Of a stretch of DNA of 64,000 bases, positions 54,182 to 62,842 are shown piece by piece (position 1 is the stretch's first letter; every line of letters starts with the position of its first letter). Made by a program: the position numbers and the translations under genes. The stretch spans positions 124,001 to 188,000 of the forward strand of contig NZ_JACBZY010000001.1 in assembly GCF_013408685.1 (NCBI RefSeq). The letters run 5' to 3'. The notes beneath the pieces were generated by a model. The model searched no databases. It was not told the DNA's origin and saw only the letters and a list, made by a program, of their open reading frames with translations. Source of the DNA: Schumannella luteola. GTDB lineage: Bacteria; Actinomycetota; Actinomycetes; Actinomycetales; Microbacteriaceae.

Positions 54182-54892
54182 TCAGAGCAGCCCGTGCGCC
54201 CGGAACATCCGGTCGAGGATCTCGCGGATCACCGGCTCCTTGCGCTGGTTGTACGCCTGCACGAGTTCGGGATCGTCCGCCGTCGGCGCGGCGGCCGCGC
54301 GCTTCGCCGTCGCGTACAGCTCGCGGTCGTCGGCGTGCTCGGTGAGCCAGTCGCGCAGCATCCGATGCCGCACCGCCTCGGCCTGATCGGATCCCCAGAC
54401 GTGGATGTTCGCCCGTGGCTCCGCGTTAGTGAACAGCCGGTGCTCGTGCCAGTTGCGCTCGCGCAGCACGAACACGAACCCGGCATCCTCCAGCGCGGCG
54501 GCGTAGGCGCCCTCGTCGCGGCTGTCGGCGACCGTCAGATCGATGTCGATGATCGGCTTCGCCGGCATCCCCGGCACCGAGGTCGAGCCGACGTGCTCGA
54601 TCGCGAGCGCGGCCTCGCCGAGGGCGTCGCGGATGCGCGCCTCCAGTCCGCGGAACCGCTCCGGCCACGCCGGATCGGGCTCGGCGATGATCACGTGCTC
54701 GGGCTGCGCCGGCACGAGCCAGTCGACGTCGTCGGGATCGAAGTCGCTGTGGGCGACGATCGCGGGCGGCGCGGGCTCGCTCACCGCGGCCGTCTGCTCG
54801 GCGATGTACTCGCGATCCGGCAGGGTCTGCCGGTCGGTCATGTTCGTGAGATCGGCGGGAGTCGGGTCACGGGGCTGGGCTTCGTCGACCAT
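54182..54892 (-). CDS. GrpB family (UPF0157) protein
   Basis: A 236-residue nucleotidyltransferase-fold protein. The family core is IIAEPDPAWPERF, AIEHVGSTSVPGMPAKPIIDIDLTVAD and HRLFTNAEPRANIHVW; function unknown, stand-alone members are sometimes fused to CoaE. The first 60 residues are an acidic extension. The start 54892 is supported by TAGCGT-N6-ATG. Confidence 0.9.
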   Translation of the reverse strand: MVDEAQPRDPTPADLTNMTDRQTLPDREYIAEQTAAVSEPAPPAIVAHSDFDPDDVDWLVPAQPEHVIIAEPDPAWPERFRGLEARIRDALGEAALAIEHVGSTSVPGMPAKPIIDIDLTVADSRDEGAYAAALEDAGFVFVLRERNWHEHRLFTNAEPRANIHVWGSDQAEAVRHRMLRDWLTEHADDRELYATAKRAAAAPTADDPELVQAYNQRKEPVIREILDRMFRAHGLL

Positions 54893-54898
54893 CCCTCC

Positions 54899-54904
54899 AC
54901 GCTA
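54899..54904 (-). promoter_or_regulatory. -10 TAGCGT, leaderless start of the GrpB gene
   Basis: Minus-strand TAGCGT (54904-54899), 6 nt (GGAGGG), ATG at 54892. The purine tract touches the ATG, too close for use as a ribosome site. Confidence 0.55.
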
Positions 54905-55015
54905 CGCGTCGGGCGGGGGCTCGGGCCCGGCGCTGTCGTCCACGAGCGAGTCACGCCAGGTCACGGCTCGCCGGGAACCGTGACGGGATGCGGTGCACGG
55001 TGGCAGGGTGGGGCT

Positions 55016-55681
55016 ATGGCGGACGAGCCCATCGAACGCACCCTCGCGGGAGTGGGCGAGCGCCTGCGCCGACTCCGCGTCAACCGCAACCTCACGCTCG
55101 CCGACGTCTCCGCGGCGACCTCCATCTCGACCAGCACGCTCTCGCGGCTGGAATCCGGATCGCGACGCCCCGCGCTCGAGCTGCTGCTGCCGCTCGCGCG
55201 GGAGTACGGGGTGCCGCTCGACGATCTGGTGGGGGCGCCGCCGACCGGCGATCCGCGCATCCACATCCGCCCCGTGCGACACGGCGGCCGCACGATCCTG
55301 CCGCTCGGCCGCGGCGCGAACGGCGTGCAGGCGGTCAAGTTCGTGCTGCCCGGTGCCACCGCCCGCGAGGTCGAGAAGCACCGCGAGCATCACGGATGGG
55401 AGTGGCTCTACGTGCTGCAGGGTCACCTGCGGCTCGTGCTCGACGACGAGGAGTTCGTGCTCGGCTCGGGCGAGGCGGCCGAGTTCGACTGCCGCACCCC
55501 CCACTGGCTGGGCAGCGCCGACGGCGAGACGGTCGAGTTCCTGGGGCTGTTCGACGCGGAGGGCCGCCGCGTGCACGGGGTGCCTCCGGTCGCGGCCGCG
55601 GTGCCGGTGCCGGCTCCGTCGAGCGACGCGGACGGCTCCGGCGGGCCGGACGACGCCGAGGCGGCGACGCCCGAGGCCTGA
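55016..55681 (+). CDS. XRE-family regulator with cupin domain
   Basis: A 221-residue regulator: HTH at residues 12-66 (VGERLRRLRVNRNLTLADVSAATSISTSTLSRLESGSRRPALELL) and a cupin sensor domain at about 90-185 (HREHHGWEWLYVLQGHLRLVLDDEEFVLGSGEAAEFDCRTPHWLG), ending in a Pro/Ala/Asp tail. CAGGGT-N6-ATG upstream suggests a leaderless start. It converges on the flavoprotein gene with 5 bp between stops. Such regulators often sense small metabolites; target unknown. Confidence 0.92.
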   Translation: MADEPIERTLAGVGERLRRLRVNRNLTLADVSAATSISTSTLSRLESGSRRPALELLLPLAREYGVPLDDLVGAPPTGDPRIHIRPVRHGGRTILPLGRGANGVQAVKFVLPGATAREVEKHREHHGWEWLYVLQGHLRLVLDDEEFVLGSGEAAEFDCRTPHWLGSADGETVEFLGLFDAEGRRVHGVPPVAAAVPVPAPSSDADGSGGPDDAEAATPEA

Positions 55682-55686
55682 GCGCG

Positions 55687-56805
55687 TCAGACCTCCGCCC
55701 GCTCGACCGCCTCGCGCACCTCGGTCGCCACGAGCGCCGCGTTGACCTGCGCCCCGACCATCGCGCCGGCGGAGGCAGCCGCGCCGACCTGCGCCATGAT
55801 GTCGGTCGCGTTGCCGGCGACCCAGACACCCGGAACCGCCGTCACGCCGAAGGGCGTCGCCGGCAGCTGCTCGCCGCGGCCCATCGGGTGCGTCTCGGCG
55901 CGCAGACCGAGCGGCGCGAGGAAGTCGAGGTGCGCGACCGGCACCGACGCCACCACGAGTGCGTCGAACGACACGAGCGCCCCGTCGGCGAGACGCGCTC
56001 CGATGACTCGGGCATCCGGGCTCGCCGCATCCGCACCGCCATCGCTCACGAGCTCGACGACCTCGCCCGGCACGACGCGGATGCCGCGCGCGGCGAGACC
56101 CCGCGCATCCACCTCGTCGAAGGGCGCCGAGCTGTGCTGCAGTACCACCACGTCGGCGCTCAGCTGCCGGAACAGCTGCGCCTGGTGCACGGCCGCCGCG
56201 GGCACCTCGGCGAGCACGGCGATGCGCTGGTCGCGCACCTCCCAGCCGTGGCAGTACGGGCAGTGCACGACGCCGCGGCCCCACTGCTCGGCGATGCCGG
56301 GGATGTCGGGCAGCGCGTCGCTCACACCGGTCGCGACGACGATCTGCCGGGCCGCGAGACGGATCGGAGCGGTGGATGACGCCGCGCCCGCGTCGGCGGA
56401 ACCCGCGTCGTCGACGGCGTGAGCCTCGACCACGAAGTCGCCGTCACTGCCGCTGACCGCCGTCACCCCTCCCGCGCGAACGACCCCGCCGTAGCTCTCG
56501 ATCTCGGTTCGACCCTGGGCGACGAGGTCGAGCGGGTTCACGCCCTCGCGTCCGATCAGCCCGTGCACGCCGTCGGCGAAGCGGTTGCGCGGGGCTCCGG
56601 CGTCGACGACGAGCACCCGTCGGCGCGAGCGCACGAGCATGAGCGCCGCGTTGAGTCCGGCGGCCCCGCCGCCGATCACGACGGCATCCCAGCGCTCGGC
56701 GGCGTCGGCGTCGGCCAGCGGGGCGACGTCGCGCGCGAGCGGCGCCGGGGCGGCGGTCGGGATGCGGTCAGGGCTGGCGGCGATCGGGCTCTCGGGAGGA
56801 TTCAC
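55687..56805 (-). CDS. Thioredoxin reductase-like NAD(P)/FAD oxidoreductase
   Basis: About 372 residues. The FAD loop GGGAAGLNAALMLVRSRRRVLVVDAG follows a roughly 40-residue Pro/Ala extension; the redox motif is CPYC in VVHCPYCHGWEV, then VATGVSDALPDIPG and the C-terminal VWVAGNATDIMAQVGAAASAGAMVGAQVNAAL. Unlike true thioredoxin reductases it resembles the AhpF/TrxB-like single proteins often paired with stress regulators. GTG 56805 is chosen because CACGGT-N6-GTG fits the leaderless pattern here; GTG 56853 would add 16 residues. Confidence 0.85.
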   Translation of the reverse strand: MNPPESPIAASPDRIPTAAPAPLARDVAPLADADAAERWDAVVIGGGAAGLNAALMLVRSRRRVLVVDAGAPRNRFADGVHGLIGREGVNPLDLVAQGRTEIESYGGVVRAGGVTAVSGSDGDFVVEAHAVDDAGSADAGAASSTAPIRLAARQIVVATGVSDALPDIPGIAEQWGRGVVHCPYCHGWEVRDQRIAVLAEVPAAAVHQAQLFRQLSADVVVLQHSSAPFDEVDARGLAARGIRVVPGEVVELVSDGGADAASPDARVIGARLADGALVSFDALVVASVPVAHLDFLAPLGLRAETHPMGRGEQLPATPFGVTAVPGVWVAGNATDIMAQVGAAASAGAMVGAQVNAALVATEVREAVERAEV

Positions 56806-57029
56806 CCGACCACCGTGCGCCGACCGCATCCGATCAGCAAGCATTCTTGCCACTACAGCAAGATCCGCGTCGGAGTGATCGACCGGTCGGACTACCCCCT
56901 CATCGAGAGATCCGAGCGCTCGACTATCTGCATGTCGAGAGGTCGCCGCGTCGGACTACGAGAGCGACGAATCTCCTCGGATCGCGAGGTGCCGCCCGCG
57001 GTGTCGGTGGTGCGCGCGAGCCTGGGCGC

Positions 57030-57524
57030 ATGGCCGAGATCACGCTCTCCGGCGACCGGATCACCGGACGAGGCACCTCCCTCAACCCCTTCGTGCTACT
57101 CGACGACGCACACGGGTTCATCGGCTTCGCCACCGCCGTCTTCGGCGCGCACGAGGTCGAGCAGGCTCGCACCGCGACGCCGGGCGGGCTGCTCATCCAC
57201 GCCGAGCTGCGACTCGGCGACGCACTGCTGCTGCTCGCCGACCGACAACCCGGCTGGCCGCCACGCCCGGGGCTGCTGCAGCTCTGGATCGACGACGCCT
57301 CGGAGGTCATCACGCGTGCCGAGCCGCACGGCGCGACGGTCGTGACGCCGCCGACTCCGTTCTACGGATCGCTCACGCTCGCGCGCCTGCTCGACCCGTG
57401 GGGCAACCTGTGGTGGCTCTACGAACCCGTGCCCGGCCAGCCGGATCCGCGCCCGGCCTGGGAGGGCGGCGACGACACCGTCTTCCGCACCCTCGACGAG
57501 CACCTGCGCGCGAGCGGCGGCTGA
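57030..57524 (+). CDS. VOC (glyoxalase/bleomycin resistance) superfamily protein
   Basis: A 164-residue protein with the tandem beta-alpha-beta-beta-beta fold: LNPFVLLDDAHGFIGFATAVFGAHEVEQARTATPGG, HAELRLGDALLLLAD and the closing LLDPWGNLWWLYEP, much like PhnB-type members. Ligand unknown. The ATG 57030 has no ribosome site; GAGCCT-N6-ATG fits a weak leaderless start. The 224-bp gap before it shows no gene. Confidence 0.85.
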   Translation: MAEITLSGDRITGRGTSLNPFVLLDDAHGFIGFATAVFGAHEVEQARTATPGGLLIHAELRLGDALLLLADRQPGWPPRPGLLQLWIDDASEVITRAEPHGATVVTPPTPFYGSLTLARLLDPWGNLWWLYEPVPGQPDPRPAWEGGDDTVFRTLDEHLRASGG

Positions 57525-57533
57525 CCGGCCCGC

Positions 57534-58388
57534 TCAGTGGAACGTCGGTTTGTCGTCCGCGGCGCGATGCCGAGGCAGCTCCGACGGGACGAGACGCGGC
57601 TGCCCCGTCAGCCATTCCTTGATGGTGCGCACCGAGCGCGGCACGATGTTGCCGCTCTGCGCCGTCGCGGAGAGGCGAATCGGCCGCCTGCGACCACGCA
57701 CTCTCACCTCGAGAACCGGGCGGTCGCTCAGCTTCAGGAACATGAGCAGCAGCCCGTTCGCGGGGTGGCTCTGCACCGACTCGACGTCGTCGCGCGCGAT
57801 CCGCCGGGTGCGCAGTCCCCCGCGGAGGATGAGGGTGTCACGGGTGAGTTCGGCGCCGAACCATGGCGCGCGCAGCGTCACGACGAGCAGCAGAGCACCG
57901 GGAGCTCCGATGACCGTGCACATCGCCACGCCCAGAAGCCATTGGGCGAAAGTCCAGTTCTTCGAGCCGGAGAGCTCGTCGACGAAGGGAGTGAGGAAGG
58001 CGAACGCCGCGAACGCGACGAGAATCCCCATGAGCGGTGCCGCGAGCAGGGTCTGCGCGCGCATGCTCCCGCCGAGCTGCGAGACGATCTGCCGGCGCTG
58101 GATGCCGAGACCGGTGTCGGTGTGCACGTCGGGGTTCTCCCGCAGCAGCAGCACCTGCATCACCAGCCCGATCAAGGCGAGGGCTGGAGGGATGACGATC
58201 TCGTTGCCGGGCGCGAAGGGCGGCGGATCCTTCGGATTCTCGCGCGCGGCGGCGAGCAGGATCGCGGTGATGAGCACCCCGGCTCCGCCGCCCATCCACA
58301 TCAGCGCCCAGAGCGGACCGAGCGCGCGGACCACCCAGTAGGCCCGCGCCGGCAGGGGCGGGATGAAGGTGTCGGTCCAGGAGCGCAT
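57534..58388 (-). CDS. Membrane protein with PH-like C-terminal part, unknown function
   Basis: A 284-residue protein I do not recognise as a named family. It shows helices at about residues 17-50 (LGPLWALMWMGGGAGVLITAILL), 65-85 and 115-175, with a soluble C-terminus (ELTRDTLILRGGLRTRRIARDDVESV) resembling bacterial PH domains. Start 58388 is supported by CAGAAT-N6-ATG; the frame extends to 58421. Confidence 0.65.
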   Translation of the reverse strand: MRSWTDTFIPPLPARAYWVVRALGPLWALMWMGGGAGVLITAILLAAARENPKDPPPFAPGNEIVIPPALALIGLVMQVLLLRENPDVHTDTGLGIQRRQIVSQLGGSMRAQTLLAAPLMGILVAFAAFAFLTPFVDELSGSKNWTFAQWLLGVAMCTVIGAPGALLLVVTLRAPWFGAELTRDTLILRGGLRTRRIARDDVESVQSHPANGLLLMFLKLSDRPVLEVRVRGRRRPIRLSATAQSGNIVPRSVRTIKEWLTGQPRLVPSELPRHRAADDKPTFH

Positions 58389-58478
58389 CCGCTGATTCTG
58401 AGGCACGTGCACTCCCCGCAACCACTCCCCCGAAAGCGGCGGGTCGGCGGCGACGGCGCGTGGTCGGGTTTGCCGCGA

Positions 58479-58964
58479 TCAGAGTTCGCGGGTCATGAAG
58501 ATCGACAGCGGGTCGGGGCGGTAGTCGGCGAAGGGCCCGCAGTCGACGAAGCCCTCGCTCGCGTAGAGGCGGTGCGCGGGCACGAAGCTCTCGCCGGCGC
58601 CGGTCTCGAGCCACAGGCTGCGGGTGCCGCACGCCTGCGCCTCGGCGACGATGTGGCGCAGGATCGCGCGGCCGACGCCTGTTCCGCGGAAGTCGTCGGC
58701 GACCCGCATCGACTTGAGCTCGCCACGATCCTCGCTCCCATCGGCGCCGCCGAAGCGCTTGAGCGCGCCGATCCCCGCGATCCGCTCCCCTGACCAGGCC
58801 GACCAGACCGTCATGCCGGGAGCACGCAGCCCGTCGAGGTCGAGGGCGTGGATGCTCTCGGTCGGCGAGCCGTCATGCATCCCAGCCAGATGGAATTCGA
58901 TCAGCTCACGCGTCGCGCCGCCGCTGAGGTCGTCGACACGGATCTCGAGGGGCACGCTGCTCAC
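58479..58964 (-). CDS. GNAT-family N-acetyltransferase
   Basis: A 161-residue acetyltransferase with the acetyl-CoA loop in LKSMRVADDFRGTGVGRAILRHIVAEA and the later SLWLETGAGESFVPAHRLYASEGFVDCGPFADY. Substrate unknown. GTG 58964 is chosen (CAGGAT-N6-GTG); the ATG at 59009 adds 15 basic residues. Confidence 0.88.
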   Translation of the reverse strand: MSSVPLEIRVDDLSGGATRELIEFHLAGMHDGSPTESIHALDLDGLRAPGMTVWSAWSGERIAGIGALKRFGGADGSEDRGELKSMRVADDFRGTGVGRAILRHIVAEAQACGTRSLWLETGAGESFVPAHRLYASEGFVDCGPFADYRPDPLSIFMTREL

Positions 58965-59021
58965 CCGCCCATCCTGGCCGCGCGCGCGTTTCGTGCGTGT
59001 GACACGCATCCGGAGACGACG

Positions 59022-59045
59022 AAGGCCCCGGCGAACCGGGGCCTT
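59022..59045 (-). terminator. Terminator of the tRNA-Tyr gene
   Basis: Perfect 10-bp stem AAGGCCCCGG/CCGGGGCCTT with CGAA loop, immediately 3' of the tRNA. Confidence 0.8.
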
Positions 59046-59047
59046 GC

Positions 59048-59132
59048 TGGTGGCGGGTGAGGGATTCGAACCCCCGAATGCAGTGCAGTCTGATTTACAG
59101 TCAGATCCCTTTGGCCGCTTGGGTAACCCGCC
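59048..59132 (-). tRNA. tRNA-Tyr (anticodon GTA)
   Basis: 85-nt class II tRNA read on the minus strand: acceptor GGCGGGT pairs with ACCCGCC, anticodon loop CTGTAAA giving GUA, a long variable arm, T-loop GGTTCGAATCC and an encoded CCA end (59050-59048). Confidence 0.97.
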
Positions 59133-59287
59133 GAGGCGCTCCCGACCCGTGTCGTCACCGACCGAACGCGCTCGAACAGAATACTAGGTCGCGAGGGGTG
59201 CCGATGACCACGGCCGCGCACCCGTTCGAGGGCGGCGGCAGCAGCGGCAGCAGGGGCGGCGGCGAGGACGACATCCCCGGTCGGCTC

Positions 59288-59293
59288 TACCAT
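59288..59293 (+). promoter_or_regulatory. -10 TACCAT, leaderless start of the YajQ gene
   Basis: TACCAT, then 7 nt, then ATG 59301. This supports 59301 over the ATG at 59292. Confidence 0.5.
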
Positions 59294-59300
59294 GGGGCGC

Positions 59301-59792
59301 ATGGCTGATTCCTCTTTCGACATCGTGAGCAAGGTCGACCACATGGAGGCCCAGAACGCGGTCGGGCAGGCGCAGAAGGAGATCGCGCAGCGCTACGACT
59401 TCAAGGGCGTCGGTGCGTCGATCGAGTGGTCGGGCGAGGAGAAGATCCTGCTCAAGGCGAGCGCCGAAGAGCGCGTGAAGGCCGTGCTCGAGGTTCTCGA
59501 GGCGAAGTTCATCAAGCGCGGCATCGGCATCCGCTCGCTCGACGAGGGCGACCCCTACGCGAGCGGCAAGGAGTACCGCATCGAGGTCGGGCTGAAGAAC
59601 GGCATCTCGAGCGAGGATGCGAAGAAGATCTCGAAGATCATCCGCGACGAGGCGCCGAAGAGCGTCAAGAGCCAGATCCAGGGCGACGAACTGCGCGTGC
59701 AGTCGAAGAGCCGCGACGACCTCCAGTCGGTCATCGCGCTGCTCAAGGGCAAGGACCTCGACGTCGCCCTGCAGTTCGTCAACATGCGCTGA
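59301..59792 (+). CDS. YajQ family (DUF520) nucleotide-binding protein
   Basis: A 163-residue protein with the conserved opening [21 protein letters not shown] and [14 protein letters not shown], and the C-terminal [24 protein letters not shown]. The YajQ family includes cyclic di-GMP and nucleotide binders; the role in actinobacteria is unclear. A hairpin follows the stop. Confidence 0.94.
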   Translation: MADSSFDIVSKVDHMEAQNAVGQAQKEIAQRYDFKGVGASIEWSGEEKILLKASAEERVKAVLEVLEAKFIKRGIGIRSLDEGDPYASGKEYRIEVGLKNGISSEDAKKISKIIRDEAPKSVKSQIQGDELRVQSKSRDDLQSVIALLKGKDLDVALQFVNMR

Positions 59793-59814
59793 CCCAGCGC
59801 ACCCCGTCGTCGGA

Positions 59815-59855
59815 GGCGGGTGGATGTTCGCGGCCCGACCGCGCATCCACCCGCC
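59815..59855. terminator. Hairpin after the YajQ gene
   Basis: 12-bp arms GGCGGGTGGATG and CATCCACCCGCC with a 17-nt loop, starting 22 nt after the stop and followed by TTCTGCGCGTTT. Likely transcript end. Confidence 0.6.
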
Positions 59856-59936
59856 TTCTGCGCGTTTCGGCCGAAAACAGTGCGCGTTTCGCGCAGAACA
59901 TTGCCGAGCACACGACCCGACCGTGAGGCTGAGCCC

Positions 59937-60884
59937 ATGGCGCGTTATCTCGGCATCGACGGCGGCGGCACGAAGACCGCGTTCCTGCTGATCGACGAGA
60001 ACGGGGCGACGCTCGCGGAGTCACGCCAGCGCACCAGCTACTACTTCGGCTCGGAGCGCGGCATCGACCTCGTCGGCGACGTTCTCGCCGAGGGGCTCGC
60101 CGACATCACCGCGCAGAGCGGCATCGTGGCGGCCGACCTCGACTTCGTGTTCTACGCGATCCCCGGCTACGGCGAGGCGAGCGCCGACGTGCCCGTGCTC
60201 GACGCGATCCCCCGCCGCATCCTCGGGCATGACCGCGTGCGCTCGGGCAACGACATGATCAGCGGATGGGCCGGCTCACTCGGCGGCGCCGACGGCATCA
60301 ACGTCGTCGCCGGCACCGGGTCGATCGCCTACGGCGAGCGCGCCGGCCGCGGGCACCGCGTCGGCGGCTGGAGCGAGCTCTTCGGCGACGAGGGCTCGGC
60401 CTACTGGATCGCGACCCGCGCGCTCGGCGCCTTCAGCCGCATGGCCGACGGGCGACTCCCCCGGGGTCCGTTGCACGAGCTCATGCGCGAACGCCTCGGC
60501 GTGACCGACGACCTGGATGCGATCGGCGTCGTCGTCGACGACTGGTCGGCTGAGCGCGGGCGCATCGCCGATCTGTCGAAGGTCGCGACCGCGGCGGCGG
60601 ACGCCGGGGATGCGGCGGCACTGCGGATCCTGCACGACGCGCAGGGCGAACTGGTCGCACTGGTCACCGCGACCCGCGTCGGGCTGGAGGCGCCCGACGA
60701 CGAGACGATCGCCGTGTCGTACTCGGGCGGGGTGTTCTCGGCTCCGGGATTCCTCGACGGCTTCGCGCAGCAGCTCGCGGCGACCGGAGTTCCGTTCGAC
60801 CTGCGAGCCCCGCTGCACGACCCCTCGGTCGGCGCCGCCCTCTACGCGCGCAAGCTCGGGCTGGCGGCCGCGCAGCGGGGCTGA
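59937..60884 (+). CDS. BadF/BadG-type ATPase, N-acetylglucosamine kinase-like
   Basis: A 315-residue actin-fold kinase. It shows the phosphate-1 loop YLGIDGGGTKTAFLLIDENG, VVAGTGSIAYGERAG (phosphate 2) and GGWSELFGDEGSAYWIATRALGAFSRM, which is the N-acetylglucosamine kinase pattern, ending with SYSGGVFSAPGFLDGF. It would phosphorylate an amino sugar from wall recycling or chitin, by inference. GAGG lies 8 nt before ATG 59937. Monocistronic. Confidence 0.9.
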   Translation: MARYLGIDGGGTKTAFLLIDENGATLAESRQRTSYYFGSERGIDLVGDVLAEGLADITAQSGIVAADLDFVFYAIPGYGEASADVPVLDAIPRRILGHDRVRSGNDMISGWAGSLGGADGINVVAGTGSIAYGERAGRGHRVGGWSELFGDEGSAYWIATRALGAFSRMADGRLPRGPLHELMRERLGVTDDLDAIGVVVDDWSAERGRIADLSKVATAAADAGDAAALRILHDAQGELVALVTATRVGLEAPDDETIAVSYSGGVFSAPGFLDGFAQQLAATGVPFDLRAPLHDPSVGAALYARKLGLAAAQRG

Positions 60885-61270
60885 CGCGCCCACGGCGCGC
60901 TCGCCGCGCCACGCCACGCCACGCCACGCACAGCGTCGGCTGAGCAGCGCGGCCGTGCACCATTCTGCGGCGCACGTTCACCACGGCCGACACTGTGCTG
61001 AACCGCTGACCGGTGAGGGCGCCCGCGCTCGCACCCGCACCCGTATCTCGCGTCCCGCATCGCGGGACACATCGGCGCGCACGTGCCGCGCGCGCTTCGC
61101 ACCCGCGCTCGCCCACGCTCACGCCCGCGCTCACGCTCGCGCCCGCAGCCGCAGCCGCAGCCGCAGCCGCTCGCGCGACGACGCGACGCCCCGACCGACG
61201 TCAACGCGCGCGCCGCGCGACGCGCGCGTCCCAGCTTGTGTTCACCGCTGGCGCGCGGCTAGCGTCGCTC
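60885..61270. other. Intergenic with F3 palindrome and simple repeats
   Basis: No credible gene in about 390 bp. It contains four to five CCACG-type 5-bp repeats (60908-60928), the F3 palindrome (60929-60997), and four perfect CCGCAG repeats (61143-61166). The thiM promoter must lie in its last part. Confidence 0.6.
60929..60997. repeat. Palindromic repeat family F3, copy 2
   Basis: Arms CACAGCGTCGGC (60929-60940) and GCCGACACTGTG (60986-60997), 11 of 12 pairing, 44 nt after the kinase stop; inner arms GGCCGTG/CACGGCC. Outer arms equal those at 8643-8707. Confidence 0.7.
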
Positions 61271-61345
61271 TCGACTCGGGGTGCCGCATCCGCGGCTGAG
61301 ATCACACCCGCCGAACCTGCTCGAGGTCATTCTCGCGAAGGGATT
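61271..61345 (+). promoter_or_regulatory. TPP riboswitch upstream of thiM
   Basis: The conserved thi-box elements are all present in order: CGGGGTGCC, CGGCTGAGATCACACCC, GAACCTGCTCGAGGTCATTCTC and GCGAAGGGA. GAAGGGA is also the ribosome site, 9 nt before ATG 61353, so ligand binding should directly block translation of the thi operon. Confidence 0.92.
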
Positions 61346-61352
61346 GTCAGCG

Positions 61353-62195
61353 ATGAACGCTGTTCTGTCATCGACCCTGCCGCCGCACGCGGCCCTGCTG
61401 GCGCTGCGTGAGCGCGCGCCGCTGGTGCAGTGCGTCACGAACGCCGTGGTCACGAACTTCACCGCCAACGTGCTGCTCGCGCTCGGCGCCGCGCCCGCGA
61501 TGAGCGACCTGCCGGGCGAGGCGGGGGTGTTCGCGGGAGTCGCCGACGGCAGCCTGGTGAACCTCGGCACCCCGACGCCGGTGCAGGCCGACGGCGCCCG
61601 CGAGGTCGTCGCGGCGACCCGGCGCTGGGTGCTCGACCCGGTCGCGGTCGGCGCGCTGCCGGTGCGCACGGCGCTCGCGCACGAGCTGCTCGAGTCGCGG
61701 CCGGCGATCATCCGCGGCAACGCGTCCGAGGTCCTGTCGCTCGCCGGAGCCGGCGCGGGCGGGCGCGGGGTCGACTCGGTCGACGGTCCGGATGCGGCGC
61801 GCGCCGCCGCCATCCACCTCGCCCTCGCGACCGGCAGCGTCGTCGCGGTGTCGGGCGAGATCGACCTCGTCACCGACGGCCGCGAGATCGTGCGCGTGCC
61901 CGGCGGCGACGTGCTGCTGACGAAGGTGACGGGCGGCGGATGCTCACTGGGCGCGACGATGGCGGCCTTCCTGGGCGTGACGGATGCGCTGTCTGCTGCG
62001 GTCGCCGCGTCGCTCGTGCACGCGATCGCGGCCGAGCGCGCGGCTGCCCGGGCGACCGGGCCCGGATCGTTCGCGACGGCGTTCCTCGACGAGCTGGCGG
62101 CGCTCGAGCCGCGCGATCTCGAGCTGGCCGAGTCGAGGCTCGTGCGCACCGCGGCGGACGTGACCGCCGAGGTCGCGGCGGAGGTGACGCTGTGA
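61353..62195 (+). CDS. thiM: Hydroxyethylthiazole kinase
   Basis: A 280-residue ribokinase-fold enzyme phosphorylating the thiazole alcohol for thiamine salvage. [57 protein letters not shown] and the anion-hole [14 protein letters not shown] are diagnostic. Preceded by a TPP riboswitch; its stop overlaps thiE (GTGA). Confidence 0.96.
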   Translation: MNAVLSSTLPPHAALLALRERAPLVQCVTNAVVTNFTANVLLALGAAPAMSDLPGEAGVFAGVADGSLVNLGTPTPVQADGAREVVAATRRWVLDPVAVGALPVRTALAHELLESRPAIIRGNASEVLSLAGAGAGGRGVDSVDGPDAARAAAIHLALATGSVVAVSGEIDLVTDGREIVRVPGGDVLLTKVTGGGCSLGATMAAFLGVTDALSAAVAASLVHAIAAERAAARATGPGSFATAFLDELAALEPRDLELAESRLVRTAADVTAEVAAEVTL

Positions 62196-62842
62196 GTGGG
62201 TGGGACCTGCGCCTGCAGCTCGTGACCGACGAGCGCGTCGAGCGGCAGCGACTGCTGCGCGCGGTCGGCGCCGCGGTCGACGCGGGCGCCGGCGTCGTGC
62301 AGCTGCGGGCCAAGGGCGCCAGCGCCCGCGAGCAGCTCGGCCTGCTCGGCGAGCTGGACGCGGTGATCGGCGGCCGCGCGGCCCTCATCGTGAACGACCG
62401 TCTCGACGTCGCCCTCGCCGGGCGGGATGCGGGGCTCCGCGTCGCCGGCGTGCACCTCGGCCAGAGCGACGTGCCGCCGACCACCGCGCGTCGACTGCTC
62501 GGGACGGAGGCCCTCGTCGGCTGGACCGCCGACACCGCCGATCACTTTGCCGCCGCGGCCGCCCTGCCCGCCGGCACGCTCGACTACCTGGGCGTGGGCG
62601 TCATCCACCCGACCGCGACGAAGCCGGGGCATCCGCCGGCACTCGGCGTCGAGGGCTTCCGCGCACTGGCCGCGGTCGCACCGCTACCCTGCGTCGCGAT
62701 CGGCGGTGTGACCGAGGTGGATGCGGGCTCGCTCACCGCGGCGGGCGCGGCCGGGGTCGCGGTCGTGTCGCGCATCTGCGCCGCCGACGATCCGGCGAGC
62801 GCGGCGCGGGCGATCGCCGACGCGGTCGGGATCGAACGATGA
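62192..62842 (+). CDS. thiE: Thiamine-phosphate synthase
   Basis: A 216-residue TIM-barrel enzyme joining HMP diphosphate and thiazole phosphate. [55 protein letters not shown] and CVAIGGV are the ThiE set. GTG 62192 overlaps the thiM stop; the stop overlaps thiD (ATGA). Confidence 0.96.
   Translation: MSGWDLRLQLVTDERVERQRLLRAVGAAVDAGAGVVQLRAKGASAREQLGLLGELDAVIGGRAALIVNDRLDVALAGRDAGLRVAGVHLGQSDVPPTTARRLLGTEALVGWTADTADHFAAAAALPAGTLDYLGVGVIHPTATKPGHPPALGVEGFRALAAVAPLPCVAIGGVTEVDAGSLTAAGAAGVAVVSRICAADDPASAARAIADAVGIER

Noticed and set aside
61141-61175. Regulatory element at the CCGCAG repeats
   Set aside because: Simple-sequence repeat without inverted structure or promoter features.
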